A stretch of DNA of 64,000 nt from JAJDXW01 sp965223775 (GTDB lineage: Bacteria; Pseudomonadota; Gammaproteobacteria; HK1): NCBI GenBank assembly GCA_965223775.1, contig OZ245021.1, forward strand, positions 3,844,001 through 3,908,000, read 5' to 3'. The notes beneath the pieces are model-generated. The model searched no databases. It had not been told where the DNA came from and saw only the letters and a program-made list of their open reading frames with translations. The position numbers and the translations under genes are program-made. Positions 45,904-54,613 of this stretch are shown piece after piece (positions within the stretch are counted from its first letter, which is position 1; each line of letters starts with the position of its first letter).

Positions 45904-46761
45904 TCAGGCCGCGGCGAGCGGGGCGAGGGTCCTCTTGACCAGCACCCCGGCGAGATGCCGCCGCATCGCCGCGTCCGCGTTGAGGTCTTCGAACGGGTCG
46001 AGCTCTTCCTTCAGCTCGCCGGCGAGCCGGGCGGCGAGCGCATCCGACCAGGTCTCCCCCTCGAGCAGCGCCGCGGTCCGGGCGGCCGGGATCGGACGAT
46101 CGCCGACGCCGAAGAACACGAGGCGCCCGCCGCCGAAGCGGCCGCCCTCGACCTGGACGTGCGCCGCGAGGCCGATGATCGCGTAGTCGCCGCGCCGGCG
46201 CGCGAGTTCCACAAACCCCGACCTCCAGCCGGCCGCGATCCTCGGGAACTCGACCGCGGCAAGGACCTCGCCCGGACCCACGGCCGTCTCGTAGAGGCCC
46301 CGGAAGAACGCGTCCGCGTCCACCACCCGGGTCCCGTCCTTCCCCGCGATGGTCATCCGCGCCTCGAGGGCGACGGCGCAGGCGGGGAGCTCGGCGGCCG
46401 GATCGGCGAACGCGATCGAGCCGCCCATGGTGCCGCGGTTGCGGATCGCGGGGTGGGCGATGTGGGGCATCGCGCTTGCGATGAGCGGCGCGTGGGTGGC
46501 GACCAGGGCGGAGGTCTCGACATCCGCGTGCCGGGTCATCGCCCCGATCCGGAGGGCGTCCCCGGTGTCCTCGATCCCGGCGAGGCCCTCCACCCGGGCG
46601 ATGTCGACCAGCACCTCCGGGGCGGAGAGGCGCATGTTGAGGGTCGCCATCAGGCTCTGTCCGCCCGCGAGGATGCGCGCGCCGTCCCCGTGCTCGTGGA
46701 GCACCCGAAAGACATCGTCGAGGGTCTCGGCCCGGACGTAGGCGAATGGTGCCGGTTTCAT
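45904..46761 (-). CDS. FAD-binding subunit of molybdenum hydroxylase
   Basis: A 285-aa flavoprotein. ILAGGQSLMATLNMRLSAPE contains the FAD loop AGGQSL, and RNRGTMGGSIAFADPAAELP is the second FAD motif. The C-terminal CO-dehydrogenase flavoprotein domain is complete. ATG 46761 matches the family N-terminus MKPAPFAYVRAETLDD and has GGGAAGA upstream. First gene of the M-S-L operon. Confidence 0.94.
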   Translation of the reverse strand: MKPAPFAYVRAETLDDVFRVLHEHGDGARILAGGQSLMATLNMRLSAPEVLVDIARVEGLAGIEDTGDALRIGAMTRHADVETSALVATHAPLIASAMPHIAHPAIRNRGTMGGSIAFADPAAELPACAVALEARMTIAGKDGTRVVDADAFFRGLYETAVGPGEVLAAVEFPRIAAGWRSGFVELARRRGDYAIIGLAAHVQVEGGRFGGGRLVFFGVGDRPIPAARTAALLEGETWSDALAARLAGELKEELDPFEDLNADAAMRRHLAGVLVKRTLAPLAAA

Positions 46762-46940
46762 GAGATCTTCCCGTTGCTTGCGCACGCGACGCGCATTGCG
46801 GCCTCCGCCGCTCCGGCAAGAGCCGCCCACTCGACGTGCGCGATGGAGCGCTTCATGGGCCGCCGGCCCCGCTCCGTCGCGGAGCACACGCCGGCCAGAC
46901 CGGGCAAGCGGTCATCATCGGAGATGCCCGGGATGCCGGC

Positions 46941-47846
46941 TCATTCCCCGGACGGGGCCGGCTTGGCCGGCTTTCCGGCGGCCGATCGGTACCAGTCCAC
47001 AATCTGACCGCCGGTCCACAGGACGGCCCCGTCCGCGCTCGCGACGGCATCCAGCACCTTCTCGAAATACTTGATTCGAAAGGGAGCTCCCGAAATGTAG
47101 GGATGCACCGCGATCGCCATCACCCGGGCGCTGCCCTCCCCTTCCCGGTCGAGCCGCTCGAAGCTGTCCATGCACCGGTCGTAGAACTCCGCCGCCTTGT
47201 GGTGCTGGATGAGCATCATCGGGATGTCGTTGAGCTCCACCGTGTACGGGATGGACGTGATGGCGCCGTGCTCGGTCCGGATGTCGAAGGGCTGATCGTC
47301 CATCGGGTAGTCCGCGACGTACTCGATGCCGGCCTCCGCGAGGTAGTCGGGCGTCTCGAAGGTCTCCGTCAGCCCCGGGCCCATCCAGCCTCGCGGGGCG
47401 CTTCCGGTGAAGTCCCGGATCGTCGCGATGGTCCGGCGGATGTCCTCGCGCTGGTCCTCGATGAGATGAGTGGGGCGCTGCCAGTAGGCGTGGCCGAGGA
47501 ACTCCCAGCCCGCGTCGCGCGCCGCGCCGGCGATGCGCGGATACTGGACGCAGACCGAACCGTTCACCGACATGGTCACCGGAACGCCGCGCGAGACAAG
47601 CGCCTCGTGGAAGCGCCAGAACCCGACGCGCATCCCGTATTCCTGCCAGGACCAGTTCGGGATGTCGGGGATGTGGACCTGGTTCCCGGGAGGCGGAAGC
47701 ACCGTGCGGGGCATGGGCTTCTCGATGTCCCAGTTCTCGATGTTCACGATGACCCAGACCGCCACCCGCTTTCCGTCGGGGAGCGCGAGCGGCGGGCGGT
47801 CGGCCATGGCCGAATACTCGATACGGTCGCGCGGCTTCATCACCAT
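46941..47846 (-). CDS. polysaccharide deacetylase (NodB-fold) family protein, PuuE-like
   Basis: A 301-aa NodB-fold hydrolase. RVAVWVIVNIENWD replaces the usual Asp-Asp at the end of the first strand. GHAYWQRPTHLI supplies the two metal His, GWMGPGLTETFETPDYLAEA the catalytic groove, and AIAVHPYISG the late His. No signal peptide is seen, so a cytosolic small-molecule amidase is more likely than a wall enzyme. PuuE-type allantoinases have this fold; with urate genes in the window an allantoinase or ureidolytic role is possible but unproven. ATG 47846 follows GGAGAGGG. Confidence 0.8.
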   Translation of the reverse strand: MVMKPRDRIEYSAMADRPPLALPDGKRVAVWVIVNIENWDIEKPMPRTVLPPPGNQVHIPDIPNWSWQEYGMRVGFWRFHEALVSRGVPVTMSVNGSVCVQYPRIAGAARDAGWEFLGHAYWQRPTHLIEDQREDIRRTIATIRDFTGSAPRGWMGPGLTETFETPDYLAEAGIEYVADYPMDDQPFDIRTEHGAITSIPYTVELNDIPMMLIQHHKAAEFYDRCMDSFERLDREGEGSARVMAIAVHPYISGAPFRIKYFEKVLDAVASADGAVLWTGGQIVDWYRSAAGKPAKPAPSGE

Positions 47847-47961
47847 CCGGAACCCTCTCCGTAACGGCCGGCGCCGGATGTCCGGTTCGCGGCGCCAGGG
47901 CGAGTAGCGAAGATCCCGACCATAGGCACGGCCGCCGGGCATGTCAACGGACGCGGGTTCC

Positions 47962-47980
47962 ATCATCCAACATGGATGAT
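47962..47980. promoter_or_regulatory. operator palindrome of the toxin-antitoxin module
   Basis: ATCATCC and GGATGAT form perfect 7-bp arms around AACAT, 44 bp before the antitoxin ATG. A TATAAA box lies just downstream (TGTGTATAAATATG). The place fits an autoregulatory site bound by the ribbon-helix-helix antitoxin. Confidence 0.6.
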
Positions 47981-48023
47981 TCTGTGTATAAATATGAAGG
48001 ATTCAATATGGTATTCTCACATC

Positions 48024-48257
48024 ATGAAAGCCATCCAGATTACCTTTGACGAAGCCTTGCTCGAGAGGCTCGATCGGCATCCCGCGGTTCGGGAACGCGG
48101 TCGCTCCGCGGTGCTGCGAGAGGCGGCGATCGAGTACCTGAAGCGCCGGGACGCCGAGGAGACTGCCCGCCGGTATCGGGCGGGATATCAGGATACGCCC
48201 GCCCTCGACGACGAGCTCGGCGGATGGTCCGGCGAGGGAGCATGGCCGGAGAGTTGA
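48024..48257 (+). CDS. ribbon-helix-helix antitoxin (CopG/MazE-like)
   Basis: A 77-aa protein. KAIQITFDEALLERLDRHP is a classical RHH start: a beta strand and helix, followed by GRSAVLREAAIEYLKRRD. The acidic and aromatic C-terminus (YQDTPALDDELGGW) would wrap the toxin. Its end overlaps the MazF-like gene by 16 bp, so the two are co-translated. Confidence 0.88.
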   Translation: MKAIQITFDEALLERLDRHPAVRERGRSAVLREAAIEYLKRRDAEETARRYRAGYQDTPALDDELGGWSGEGAWPES

Positions 48258-48580
48258 CTCCCGCCCCCCGCCGCGGGGAGATCTGGCAGTACCGGTTCAG
48301 GGCGCCCGACAAGCGACGGCTCGTCCTCGTCCTGACCCGCCAGGAGGTGCTGCCCCTGTTGCGCACCGCAATGGTGGCGCCGATCACGTCGACGATTCGG
48401 GGTCTCCCCAGCGAGGTATCGGTCGGGGTCGACGAAGGCCTGAAACACGACTCCGCGATCAACCTGGACCACGTGCAGACCGTCGAACAACACCTCCTGC
48501 ACCGCTACGTGGGGACCGTGAGCGAGGCCAAGATGCGCAAGGTGTGTCGCGCCCTCGCGCTCGCGACCGGCTGTACGTAG
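48242..48580 (+). CDS. MazF/PemK family toxin
   Basis: A 112-aa ribosome-independent mRNA interferase fold. RRGEIWQYRFRAPDKRRLVL contains the conserved RGEIW start; RTAMVAPITSTIRGLPSEV and SAINLDHVQTVE carry the conserved Thr/Ser and Asp. ATG 48242 lies inside the antitoxin gene. The protein is full length and appears intact, so the module is probably active. Confidence 0.9.
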   Translation: MAGELTPAPRRGEIWQYRFRAPDKRRLVLVLTRQEVLPLLRTAMVAPITSTIRGLPSEVSVGVDEGLKHDSAINLDHVQTVEQHLLHRYVGTVSEAKMRKVCRALALATGCT

Positions 48581-48589
48581 CGGCGCGGA

Positions 48590-49684
48590 CTAGGGTCGGC
48601 CGATCGCCGCGTTGACGGCGGGCATCACCTTTTGCGCCATGAGCTCCATCGACCGCCGCCCGAGGGCCTTGTCCTCCCAGTCCTTGCCGGCGTAGAGCAA
48701 CGTTCCGAAGTCCCCCGTCACCTCGCGGAACGCGAGGAGCTGGTCCGTCACGCTGTCCGGATCCCCCGCGATGACGAGGCGGTCCACGATGAAGCCGAGG
48801 GTCAGCTCTTCATCGGGGAAATCCGCCTCGGGCTTGAACGCGGCGTGCCGGCCCAGCTTCTTGAGCTTGGTGAAGAGCTGCCGGTAGTAGAACCGGTACG
48901 GGCTTCGCTCGTTCACCCTTGCGTAGTCGAGCGCGGTCCGGTGGTCGTCATGCACGAAGATCGACCGCGCGACCCGCCAATCGCCGCGATCCGGCGTCCG
49001 CCCCGCCTCCTCGCAGCCCTGCACGTAGTTGCTCCAGTGCGTCGGCACCCACTTCTCCATGAGGAAGTTCGCGGAGATGGGCAGGAATCCCCTCCGGCCC
49101 ATCTCGGTGGCGCTCTTCGAGTACGGAGCGACCACCGTGCCGAGGACGGGCGGATGAGGTTTCTGGTAGGGCTTCACGATCGGTCCGAGGCCGACTTCCG
49201 GAAAGAGGGTCTCCCGCGTCGTGATGTTCCAGTGCTTGCCCTCGAGGTCGTAGGGCGGCTCGCCCTGCCAGATGGCGAGGATGTGGCCGATGGACTCGGC
49301 GAACATCTCGCTTCGGTCCAGGCCGCGGATGCCGAGCGCTTCGGCGTCCGATTCAAGGGCGCCCGGGCTGATCCCGAACAGGAACCGCCCCTTTAGAAGG
49401 TGGTCGAGCATCGCGGCCTGCGCCGCGATGAGAACGGGGTGGGTATGCGAGAGGTTGGTCGTGCCGGTGCCGAGCCTGATCTGCCGGGTATCGGAGACCA
49501 GGCTCGCCTGAAAGAGCATGGAGTTGGTGATGCTCTCGGCCGCGTCGGTCACGTGCTCGCCGACGTACGCCTCCGAGTAGCCCAGCCGATCGGCGAGGAT
49601 GATCGCCTCGCGGTCCTCCTGCAGCACCTGCGTATAGTCGCGGTCCAGCCGGTGCACCGGCATGGTGAAAAACCCGAGCTTCAT
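48590..49684 (-). CDS. LLM class flavin-dependent oxidoreductase
   Basis: A 364-aa luciferase-like monooxygenase. The N-terminus MKLGFFTMPVHRLDRDY, EHVTDAAESITN and GTGTTNLSHTHPVLIAAQAA match the flavin-binding barrel. The group resembles limonene monooxygenase LimB; the flavin reductase partner is not next door. ATG 49684 has GGAGGG three bases upstream. It converges on the MazF gene with a 9-bp gap, and is divergent from the branched-chain ABC operon. Confidence 0.88.
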   Translation of the reverse strand: MKLGFFTMPVHRLDRDYTQVLQEDREAIILADRLGYSEAYVGEHVTDAAESITNSMLFQASLVSDTRQIRLGTGTTNLSHTHPVLIAAQAAMLDHLLKGRFLFGISPGALESDAEALGIRGLDRSEMFAESIGHILAIWQGEPPYDLEGKHWNITTRETLFPEVGLGPIVKPYQKPHPPVLGTVVAPYSKSATEMGRRGFLPISANFLMEKWVPTHWSNYVQGCEEAGRTPDRGDWRVARSIFVHDDHRTALDYARVNERSPYRFYYRQLFTKLKKLGRHAAFKPEADFPDEELTLGFIVDRLVIAGDPDSVTDQLLAFREVTGDFGTLLYAGKDWEDKALGRRSMELMAQKVMPAVNAAIGRP

Positions 49685-49927
49685 GGGCCCTCCGGCCGGG
49701 CGCCTCGCACGTTTCGATCATAGCACCGGGGGGTGAATTGCCCGGCTCGTCCCCCGGTCCGTGCCACGGCGCCGCGCCGGCCCGCCGCGACTTGGTCGGT
49801 CCCCGAGGAGGCCGGGCCGCCGACCCGGCCGCGGCCCTCCCTCCGGCGCCCCTCGCGCGCCCGGACCGTGGTGGTACACTTTCCCGGAACCCGCGGTCTT
49901 GAGGAGCGGGATGTGGAGGCTATCTAC

Positions 49928-51196
49928 ATGAAATCACTCGCAAAAAAGAGCCGCTTGAGCTCGCTGAAGCGATCGCTCGCAGCCATCGTCGCGGTGGCCG
50001 GCGTGGCTTTCCTCTCCCCGGCCCAGGCGGGGGACACCATCAAGATCGGCTTCAGCATGGCGCTGACCGGCGGGCTCGCCGGAGCCGGCAAGGGCGCCCT
50101 TATCGCGATGCAGGTCTGGGCGGAAGACGCGAACGCGCGCGGCGGGATCCTCGGCAAGCCGGTCGAGCTCGTCTACTACGACGACCAGACCAATCCCGCC
50201 ACCGTCCCGGCCATCTATACGAAGCTCCTCGACATCGACGAGGTGGACTTCGTGGTATCCGGCTACGGCACCAATCTCATCGCCCCGGCGATGCCGATCG
50301 TGATGCAGCGCGGCCTCGTCTTCCCCTCCCTGTTCGGGCTCGCGGTCAACGAGAAATTCAACTACGACAACTACTTTCAGATCATGCCGGCCGGACCGAA
50401 CCCGATGACGGACTGGTCCAAGGGCTTCTTTGAAGTCGCCATGGCGCAGGAGCCGCCGCCCAAGACCATCGCCCTGATCGGCGCCGATGCCGAATTCGCG
50501 CGCAATGCCGTCAAGGGCGCCCGGGAGAACGCGAAGAATCTCGGCCTCGAGATCGTCTACGACGAATCCTATCCGCCGAGGACCGCGGACTACACGCCGA
50601 TCATCAACGCGATCCAGGCCCGCAACCCGGACATCGTGTACGTAGGGTCCTACCCCCCCGATTCGGTCGGCATGGTGAAGGCGGCGACCGAGGTGGGGCT
50701 CAACGTGAGGCTGTTCGGGGGCGGAATGGTGGGGCTGCAGTTCGCCTCCATCATGACCGCGCTCGGGCCGAAGCTGAACGGCATCCTGAACTACGATTTC
50801 TGGGTGCCGGAGCCGACCCTCAAGTTCGAAGGGGTCGAGGCATTCCTCGCCAAGTACCAGGAAGCGGCCAAGGGAAAGGGCGTCGATCCGCTCGGCTTCT
50901 ACCTGCAGCCCTACGCCTACGCATACCTGCAGGTGCTGGAGCAGGCGATTACCGCCACCAACAGCATGGACCACGCCGCCATCGGCGAGCACATGCGGGT
51001 CTCCGAGTTCGACACGGTCGTGGGCAAGGTCAAGTTCGCCCCGAACGGCGAATGGGCGAAGACGCGCGTGCTGATGGTCCAGTACCAGGGGATAGCGGAC
51101 AACGAGCTCGCGACCTTCGCGAAGGCGGGGACGCGCGTGGTGCTGTATCCGGCGGAGTGGAAGTCGGGGGACATCAACTACCCCTACGCCCAATAG
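49928..51196 (+). CDS. ABC transporter substrate-binding protein (branched-chain amino acid type)
   Basis: A 422-aa periplasmic protein of the LivK-type family. The signal peptide covers residues 1-34 (LAAIVAVAGVAFLSPAQA). GDTIKIGFSMALTGGLAGAG begins the mature fold, and YYDDQTNPATVPAIYTKLL is family-typical. ATG 49928 has GGAGG eight bases upstream. Members of this family bind branched-chain amino acids, amides, aromatic acids or urea, so the cargo is unknown. First gene of a five-gene importer operon. Confidence 0.9.
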   Translation: MKSLAKKSRLSSLKRSLAAIVAVAGVAFLSPAQAGDTIKIGFSMALTGGLAGAGKGALIAMQVWAEDANARGGILGKPVELVYYDDQTNPATVPAIYTKLLDIDEVDFVVSGYGTNLIAPAMPIVMQRGLVFPSLFGLAVNEKFNYDNYFQIMPAGPNPMTDWSKGFFEVAMAQEPPPKTIALIGADAEFARNAVKGARENAKNLGLEIVYDESYPPRTADYTPIINAIQARNPDIVYVGSYPPDSVGMVKAATEVGLNVRLFGGGMVGLQFASIMTALGPKLNGILNYDFWVPEPTLKFEGVEAFLAKYQEAAKGKGVDPLGFYLQPYAYAYLQVLEQAITATNSMDHAAIGEHMRVSEFDTVVGKVKFAPNGEWAKTRVLMVQYQGIADNELATFAKAGTRVVLYPAEWKSGDINYPYAQ

Positions 51197-51242
51197 AGCC
51201 GCCGCGCCCGGAAACAGTCGAGCCGCAAGCAAGACGAACGGA

Positions 51243-51273
51243 GATGTCATCCCGCGTTCGCCGGGATGGCATC
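51243..51273. repeat. hairpin repeat overlapping the permease start
   Basis: GATGTCATCCCG and CGGGATGGCATC pair with one mismatch around a short loop. The hairpin spans the annotated ATG 51266 of the next permease gene. It may attenuate expression after the abundant binding protein, or show that translation begins downstream. Confidence 0.6.
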
Positions 51274-52174
51274 TCCGGTTTCCGGTAAGCCGTCTTCCTC
51301 CTTGTTCTCCGTCGAGCTCCTTCTCAACGCACTCGTCGCCGGCGTCCTGCTCGGCGGCTTCTACGCAGCCGTAAGCCTGGGGCTGACCGTTGCGTTCGGC
51401 CAGCTCAACATCGTGAACATCGCCCACCCGGCCTTCGTCATCCTGGGCTCCTACATCGCCTACATGTGCAACAGCCAGTGGGGGCTCGACCCGATCCTCG
51501 TGGGAGTCGCGTTCACCCCGGTCTTCTTCTTCATCGGGGTCGGGGCGTACCGGATCTACTACGAGAGCTTCGAGCGCAAGGACGCCGAGGCCCTGCGCGG
51601 GCTTGCCTTCTTCTTCGGTGTGATGTTCATCATCGAGGTCGGCCTCATCATGGTTTACGGGGTCGACTTCCGATCCGTCCAGGCCCCCTACATCGGTCAG
51701 AACTGGAAGCTCGGCGGAGTAGGGGTTCCCACCCGGATGTTCGTCCCGTTCTGCGTTTCCCTCATCATGTTCGGCGCCGTGTACCTCTACATGTCACGCA
51801 CCTTCAACGGCCGGGCAATCATGGCGGTGGCGCAGGACCGGCTCGCCCTTCAGCTCATGGGCGCGGACCCGGTCCGGATCAAGCAGCTCGGTTTCGGGAT
51901 CGGAATCGGCACCACCGCCATCGCCGGCGCACTGCTCATCATCATCATCCCGATCGAGCCGTCGGTCGGGCGGCTGTACATCGGGCAGGTCTTCGCGATC
52001 GCGGTCCTCGCGGGGCTCGGCTCGATCCCCGGGACCCTGGTCGCGGCCCTGGTCCTCGGCGTCGCCGAGAGCCTCGTCTCGACCTTCTACGGGCCGTCCT
52101 GGGCCCCGGCCGTCGCCTTCGGCATCCTGCTGCTGGCGCTCGCGTTCCGCCCGCAAGGCCTGTTCGGCCGATAA
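51266..52174 (+). CDS. livH: branched-chain-type ABC transporter permease LivH
   Basis: A 302-aa permease. VAGVLLGGFYAAVSLGLTVA, FGQLNIVNIAHPAFVILGSY and GADPVRIKQLGFGIGIG are LivH landmarks. About eight membrane segments. The first 12 residues are polar and the start lies inside a hairpin; TTG at 51302 is an alternative start. Confidence 0.9.
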   Translation: MASPVSGKPSSSLFSVELLLNALVAGVLLGGFYAAVSLGLTVAFGQLNIVNIAHPAFVILGSYIAYMCNSQWGLDPILVGVAFTPVFFFIGVGAYRIYYESFERKDAEALRGLAFFFGVMFIIEVGLIMVYGVDFRSVQAPYIGQNWKLGGVGVPTRMFVPFCVSLIMFGAVYLYMSRTFNGRAIMAVAQDRLALQLMGADPVRIKQLGFGIGIGTTAIAGALLIIIIPIEPSVGRLYIGQVFAIAVLAGLGSIPGTLVAALVLGVAESLVSTFYGPSWAPAVAFGILLLALAFRPQGLFGR

Positions 52175-52187
52175 CGGGGCGCGGGCG

Positions 52188-53144
52188 GTGAAGATCGACT
52201 CCTACTGGATCTGGGCCGCGGCCATCGCCCTGCTCGGAGCCGCGGTAACCATCTTCGACATTCTCCCGGTCAACAAGTTCGTGTACTTCGCCGCCTACGT
52301 CGTGCTGCAGTACGTCGTCCTCGCCACCGCCTGGAACATCATGGGCGGGTACATGGGGTACGTGAACTTCGGCACGGCGGGGTTCTTCGCGGTCGGGGCG
52401 TACAGCTCCGTCGTGCTCTACAACCTCGTCAAGGCGCCCCTCATCCTGATGATCCCCATCTCGGGCGCGGTCTGCGCCCTGCTCGGCCTCGGCATGGGGT
52501 ATCTGACCCTGCGCCTTCGCGGCGTATTCTTCGCCATCGCGACCCTCGCCCTCGCCATCGTGCTGGAGACCCTGATCATCAACTGGGACTACGTCGGTGG
52601 CGCAACCGGCGCCTATATCCTGCGCTCGCGGGAGATCGCGCCGTTCGGAGACTATGTCGAGTTCCTCTTCTTCGTCATGCTCCTGCTCGCGATCTTCGCG
52701 GTCTCGGTGGCGCGCTGGATCGAGCGTTCGAAGACCGGGCGCGGCTTCGCCGCGATTCGCGACGACGAGGTGGCCGCCGAGTGCGCGGGGGTGCCGACCC
52801 TGCGGCTCAAGCTGATCGCGACCACCGTGTCCGGGTTCCTCATGGGGACGGCCGGCGCCCCGTTCGTGCTCTACGTGGGTTTCGTCGAGCCGTCGTCAGC
52901 GTTCAACCTCGTCTACGCGGTGAACTCCATCGCGATGCCGATGATCGGCGGCGCGACCACCTGGATCGGCCCCCTCATCGGCGCCCTGCTCCTCGGGTCC
53001 GTGCAGCAGATCGCCACGGTAACCATCTCGTCGGAGCTCAACCTGCTCATCGTCGGTGTTCTTCTGGTGTTCTTCGTGATCGCGGCCCCGGAGGGGATCG
53101 TCGGGCTGGTCCGGAAGTGGCGGGGGGCATCCCGTGATCGGTGA
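52188..53144 (+). CDS. livM: branched-chain-type ABC transporter permease LivM
   Basis: A 318-aa permease with NIMGGYMGYVNFGTAGFFAV and LRLRGVFFAIATLALAIVLE, both typical of LivM, and the EAA-like loop ECAGVPTLRLKLIATTVSGF. GTG 52188 is the start, 13 bp after livH. The end overlaps livG by 11 bp. Confidence 0.92.
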   Translation: MKIDSYWIWAAAIALLGAAVTIFDILPVNKFVYFAAYVVLQYVVLATAWNIMGGYMGYVNFGTAGFFAVGAYSSVVLYNLVKAPLILMIPISGAVCALLGLGMGYLTLRLRGVFFAIATLALAIVLETLIINWDYVGGATGAYILRSREIAPFGDYVEFLFFVMLLLAIFAVSVARWIERSKTGRGFAAIRDDEVAAECAGVPTLRLKLIATTVSGFLMGTAGAPFVLYVGFVEPSSAFNLVYAVNSIAMPMIGGATTWIGPLIGALLLGSVQQIATVTISSELNLLIVGVLLVFFVIAAPEGIVGLVRKWRGASRDR

Positions 53145-53856
53145 ACGGCTGCTCGAGGTGCGCGCGGTCACCATGCGTTTCGGGGGATTCGTCGCCCTCG
53201 ACGAAGTGAGCATCGAGGTCGGAAAGGGGGAGCGTTTCGGGATGATCGGCCCAAACGGCTCCGGCAAGACGACGATGATCAACTGCATCTCCGGGACCCT
53301 TGCCAACGACGGCGGCGAGATCGTCTTCAAGGGCCAAGTGCTCGACGGCAAGAAGCCGCACGAACGGACCCACCTCGGAATCGCGCGGTCGTTTCAGATC
53401 CCGAAGCCCTTCCGGTCGATGACGGTACTCCAGAATCTCGCCGTCCCGCTGGAGTACGCGACCGGTTACGGTCCGAGAGAAGTCGAAGACCGCGGCATGG
53501 CGATCCTCGAGACGATCGGCCTCGCGGACCGCGCCGGAGAGAACTCCGGGAAGCTCACCCAGATCGACATGCGCAAGCTCGAGCTCGCCCGGGCGATGGC
53601 GACGGAGCCCGAGCTCCTGATCTCGGACGAAGCGATGGCGGGGCTCTCCTCGACGGAGGTCGACGACATCCTCGACATCCTGTTCCGGATGAACGAACGC
53701 GGCATCACCATCATCATGATCGAGCACATCATGCGGGCGGTGATGCGCTTCTCGGAGCGGATCGTCGTGCTCGATGCCGGGCGGAAGATCGCGGAGGGCA
53801 GCCCCGACGAGATCGTCAAGGACCCCGAGGTCGAGAGGGCCTATCTCGGTGAGTAG
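53134..53856 (+). CDS. livG: branched-chain-type ABC transporter ATPase LivG
   Basis: A 240-aa ATPase. Walker A is GPNGSGKTTMIN; the Q-loop is ARSFQIPKPF; Walker B is LLISDEAMAGLSS; the switch His is MIEHIM. The signature motif is degenerate: KLTQIDMRKLELARAMA stands where an LSGGQ-like sequence is expected, a drift sometimes seen in this subfamily. GTG 53134 overlaps livM. Confidence 0.92.
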   Translation: MIGERLLEVRAVTMRFGGFVALDEVSIEVGKGERFGMIGPNGSGKTTMINCISGTLANDGGEIVFKGQVLDGKKPHERTHLGIARSFQIPKPFRSMTVLQNLAVPLEYATGYGPREVEDRGMAILETIGLADRAGENSGKLTQIDMRKLELARAMATEPELLISDEAMAGLSSTEVDDILDILFRMNERGITIIMIEHIMRAVMRFSERIVVLDAGRKIAEGSPDEIVKDPEVERAYLGE

Positions 53857-53862
53857 GGCTCG

Positions 53863-54594
53863 GTGAGCAGGATCGTCGTCGACAACATCGAAGCGGGCTA
53901 CGGCTCGGTGCGAGTCCTGCACGGGGTCTCGGTCCACGTCGAATCGGGCGAGACGGTCGCCCTCCTCGGAACGAACGGCAACGGCAAGTCGACGCTCATC
54001 AACTGCATCATGGGGATCGTCGAGCCGACCGCGGGGTCGATCACCCTGGAGACCGACGACGGGGCGACGATCGAGCTGGTCGGCAGGAGTCCCCAGGAAG
54101 TCGTCGAGCTCGGGGTCTCGCTCGTACCCGAGGGGCGCCGCCTCTTTCCGCTCCTCACCGTGGAAGAAAACCTGATGCTCGGCGCCTACCGGAGCTCCGC
54201 GCGCCGGCGAATCGACGCGAACCTCGAGTTCTCGTTCGAGGCGTTCCCGGTGCTCGCCGAACGGCGGCGCCAGCTCGCGGGGTCCATGTCCGGGGGCGAG
54301 CAGCAGATGCTGGCCATTGCGAGGGCCCTGATGTCGGAGCCCCGCGTCCTGCTGGTCGACGAGCCGTCCGTAGGGCTCGCTCCGATCCTCGTCAGCCGCA
54401 TGATCGCCAAGATCAAGGAGCTCAAGGCACAACGCAGCCTGACGGTGCTGATGGCCGAGCAGAACTTCAACCAGGCGATCAAGATCGCGGACCGGGGCTA
54501 CATCATCGTGCACGGCGATATCGCGTTCGCCGCCTCGACCGCCGCCGATCTCGCCGAGAACGAGATGGTCAAGCAGTACTACCTCGGGGTGTGA
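53863..54594 (+). CDS. livF: branched-chain-type ABC transporter ATPase LivF
   Basis: A 243-aa ATPase. Walker A is GTNGNGKSTL, the signature is MSGGEQQMLAIARAL, Walker B is VLLVDEPSVGLAP, and MAEQNFNQAIKIADRGYII closes the core. GTG 53863 starts six bases after livG. It completes the importer with a canonical signature motif, unlike LivG. Confidence 0.93.
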   Translation: MSRIVVDNIEAGYGSVRVLHGVSVHVESGETVALLGTNGNGKSTLINCIMGIVEPTAGSITLETDDGATIELVGRSPQEVVELGVSLVPEGRRLFPLLTVEENLMLGAYRSSARRRIDANLEFSFEAFPVLAERRRQLAGSMSGGEQQMLAIARALMSEPRVLLVDEPSVGLAPILVSRMIAKIKELKAQRSLTVLMAEQNFNQAIKIADRGYIIVHGDIAFAASTAADLAENEMVKQYYLGV

Positions 54595-54613
54595 ACCGGA
54601 CGCCGGTCGTCCG

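Noticed and set aside
43026..46761. Aerobic CO dehydrogenase coxMSL
   Set aside because: The large subunit lacks AYRCSFR; its loop is CQYRAVGHP, so CO is not supported as substrate.
49733..49927. N-terminal extension of the branched-chain binding protein
   Set aside because: The added 65 residues are Arg/Pro-rich and would bury the signal peptide; ATG 49928 has a good ribosome site.
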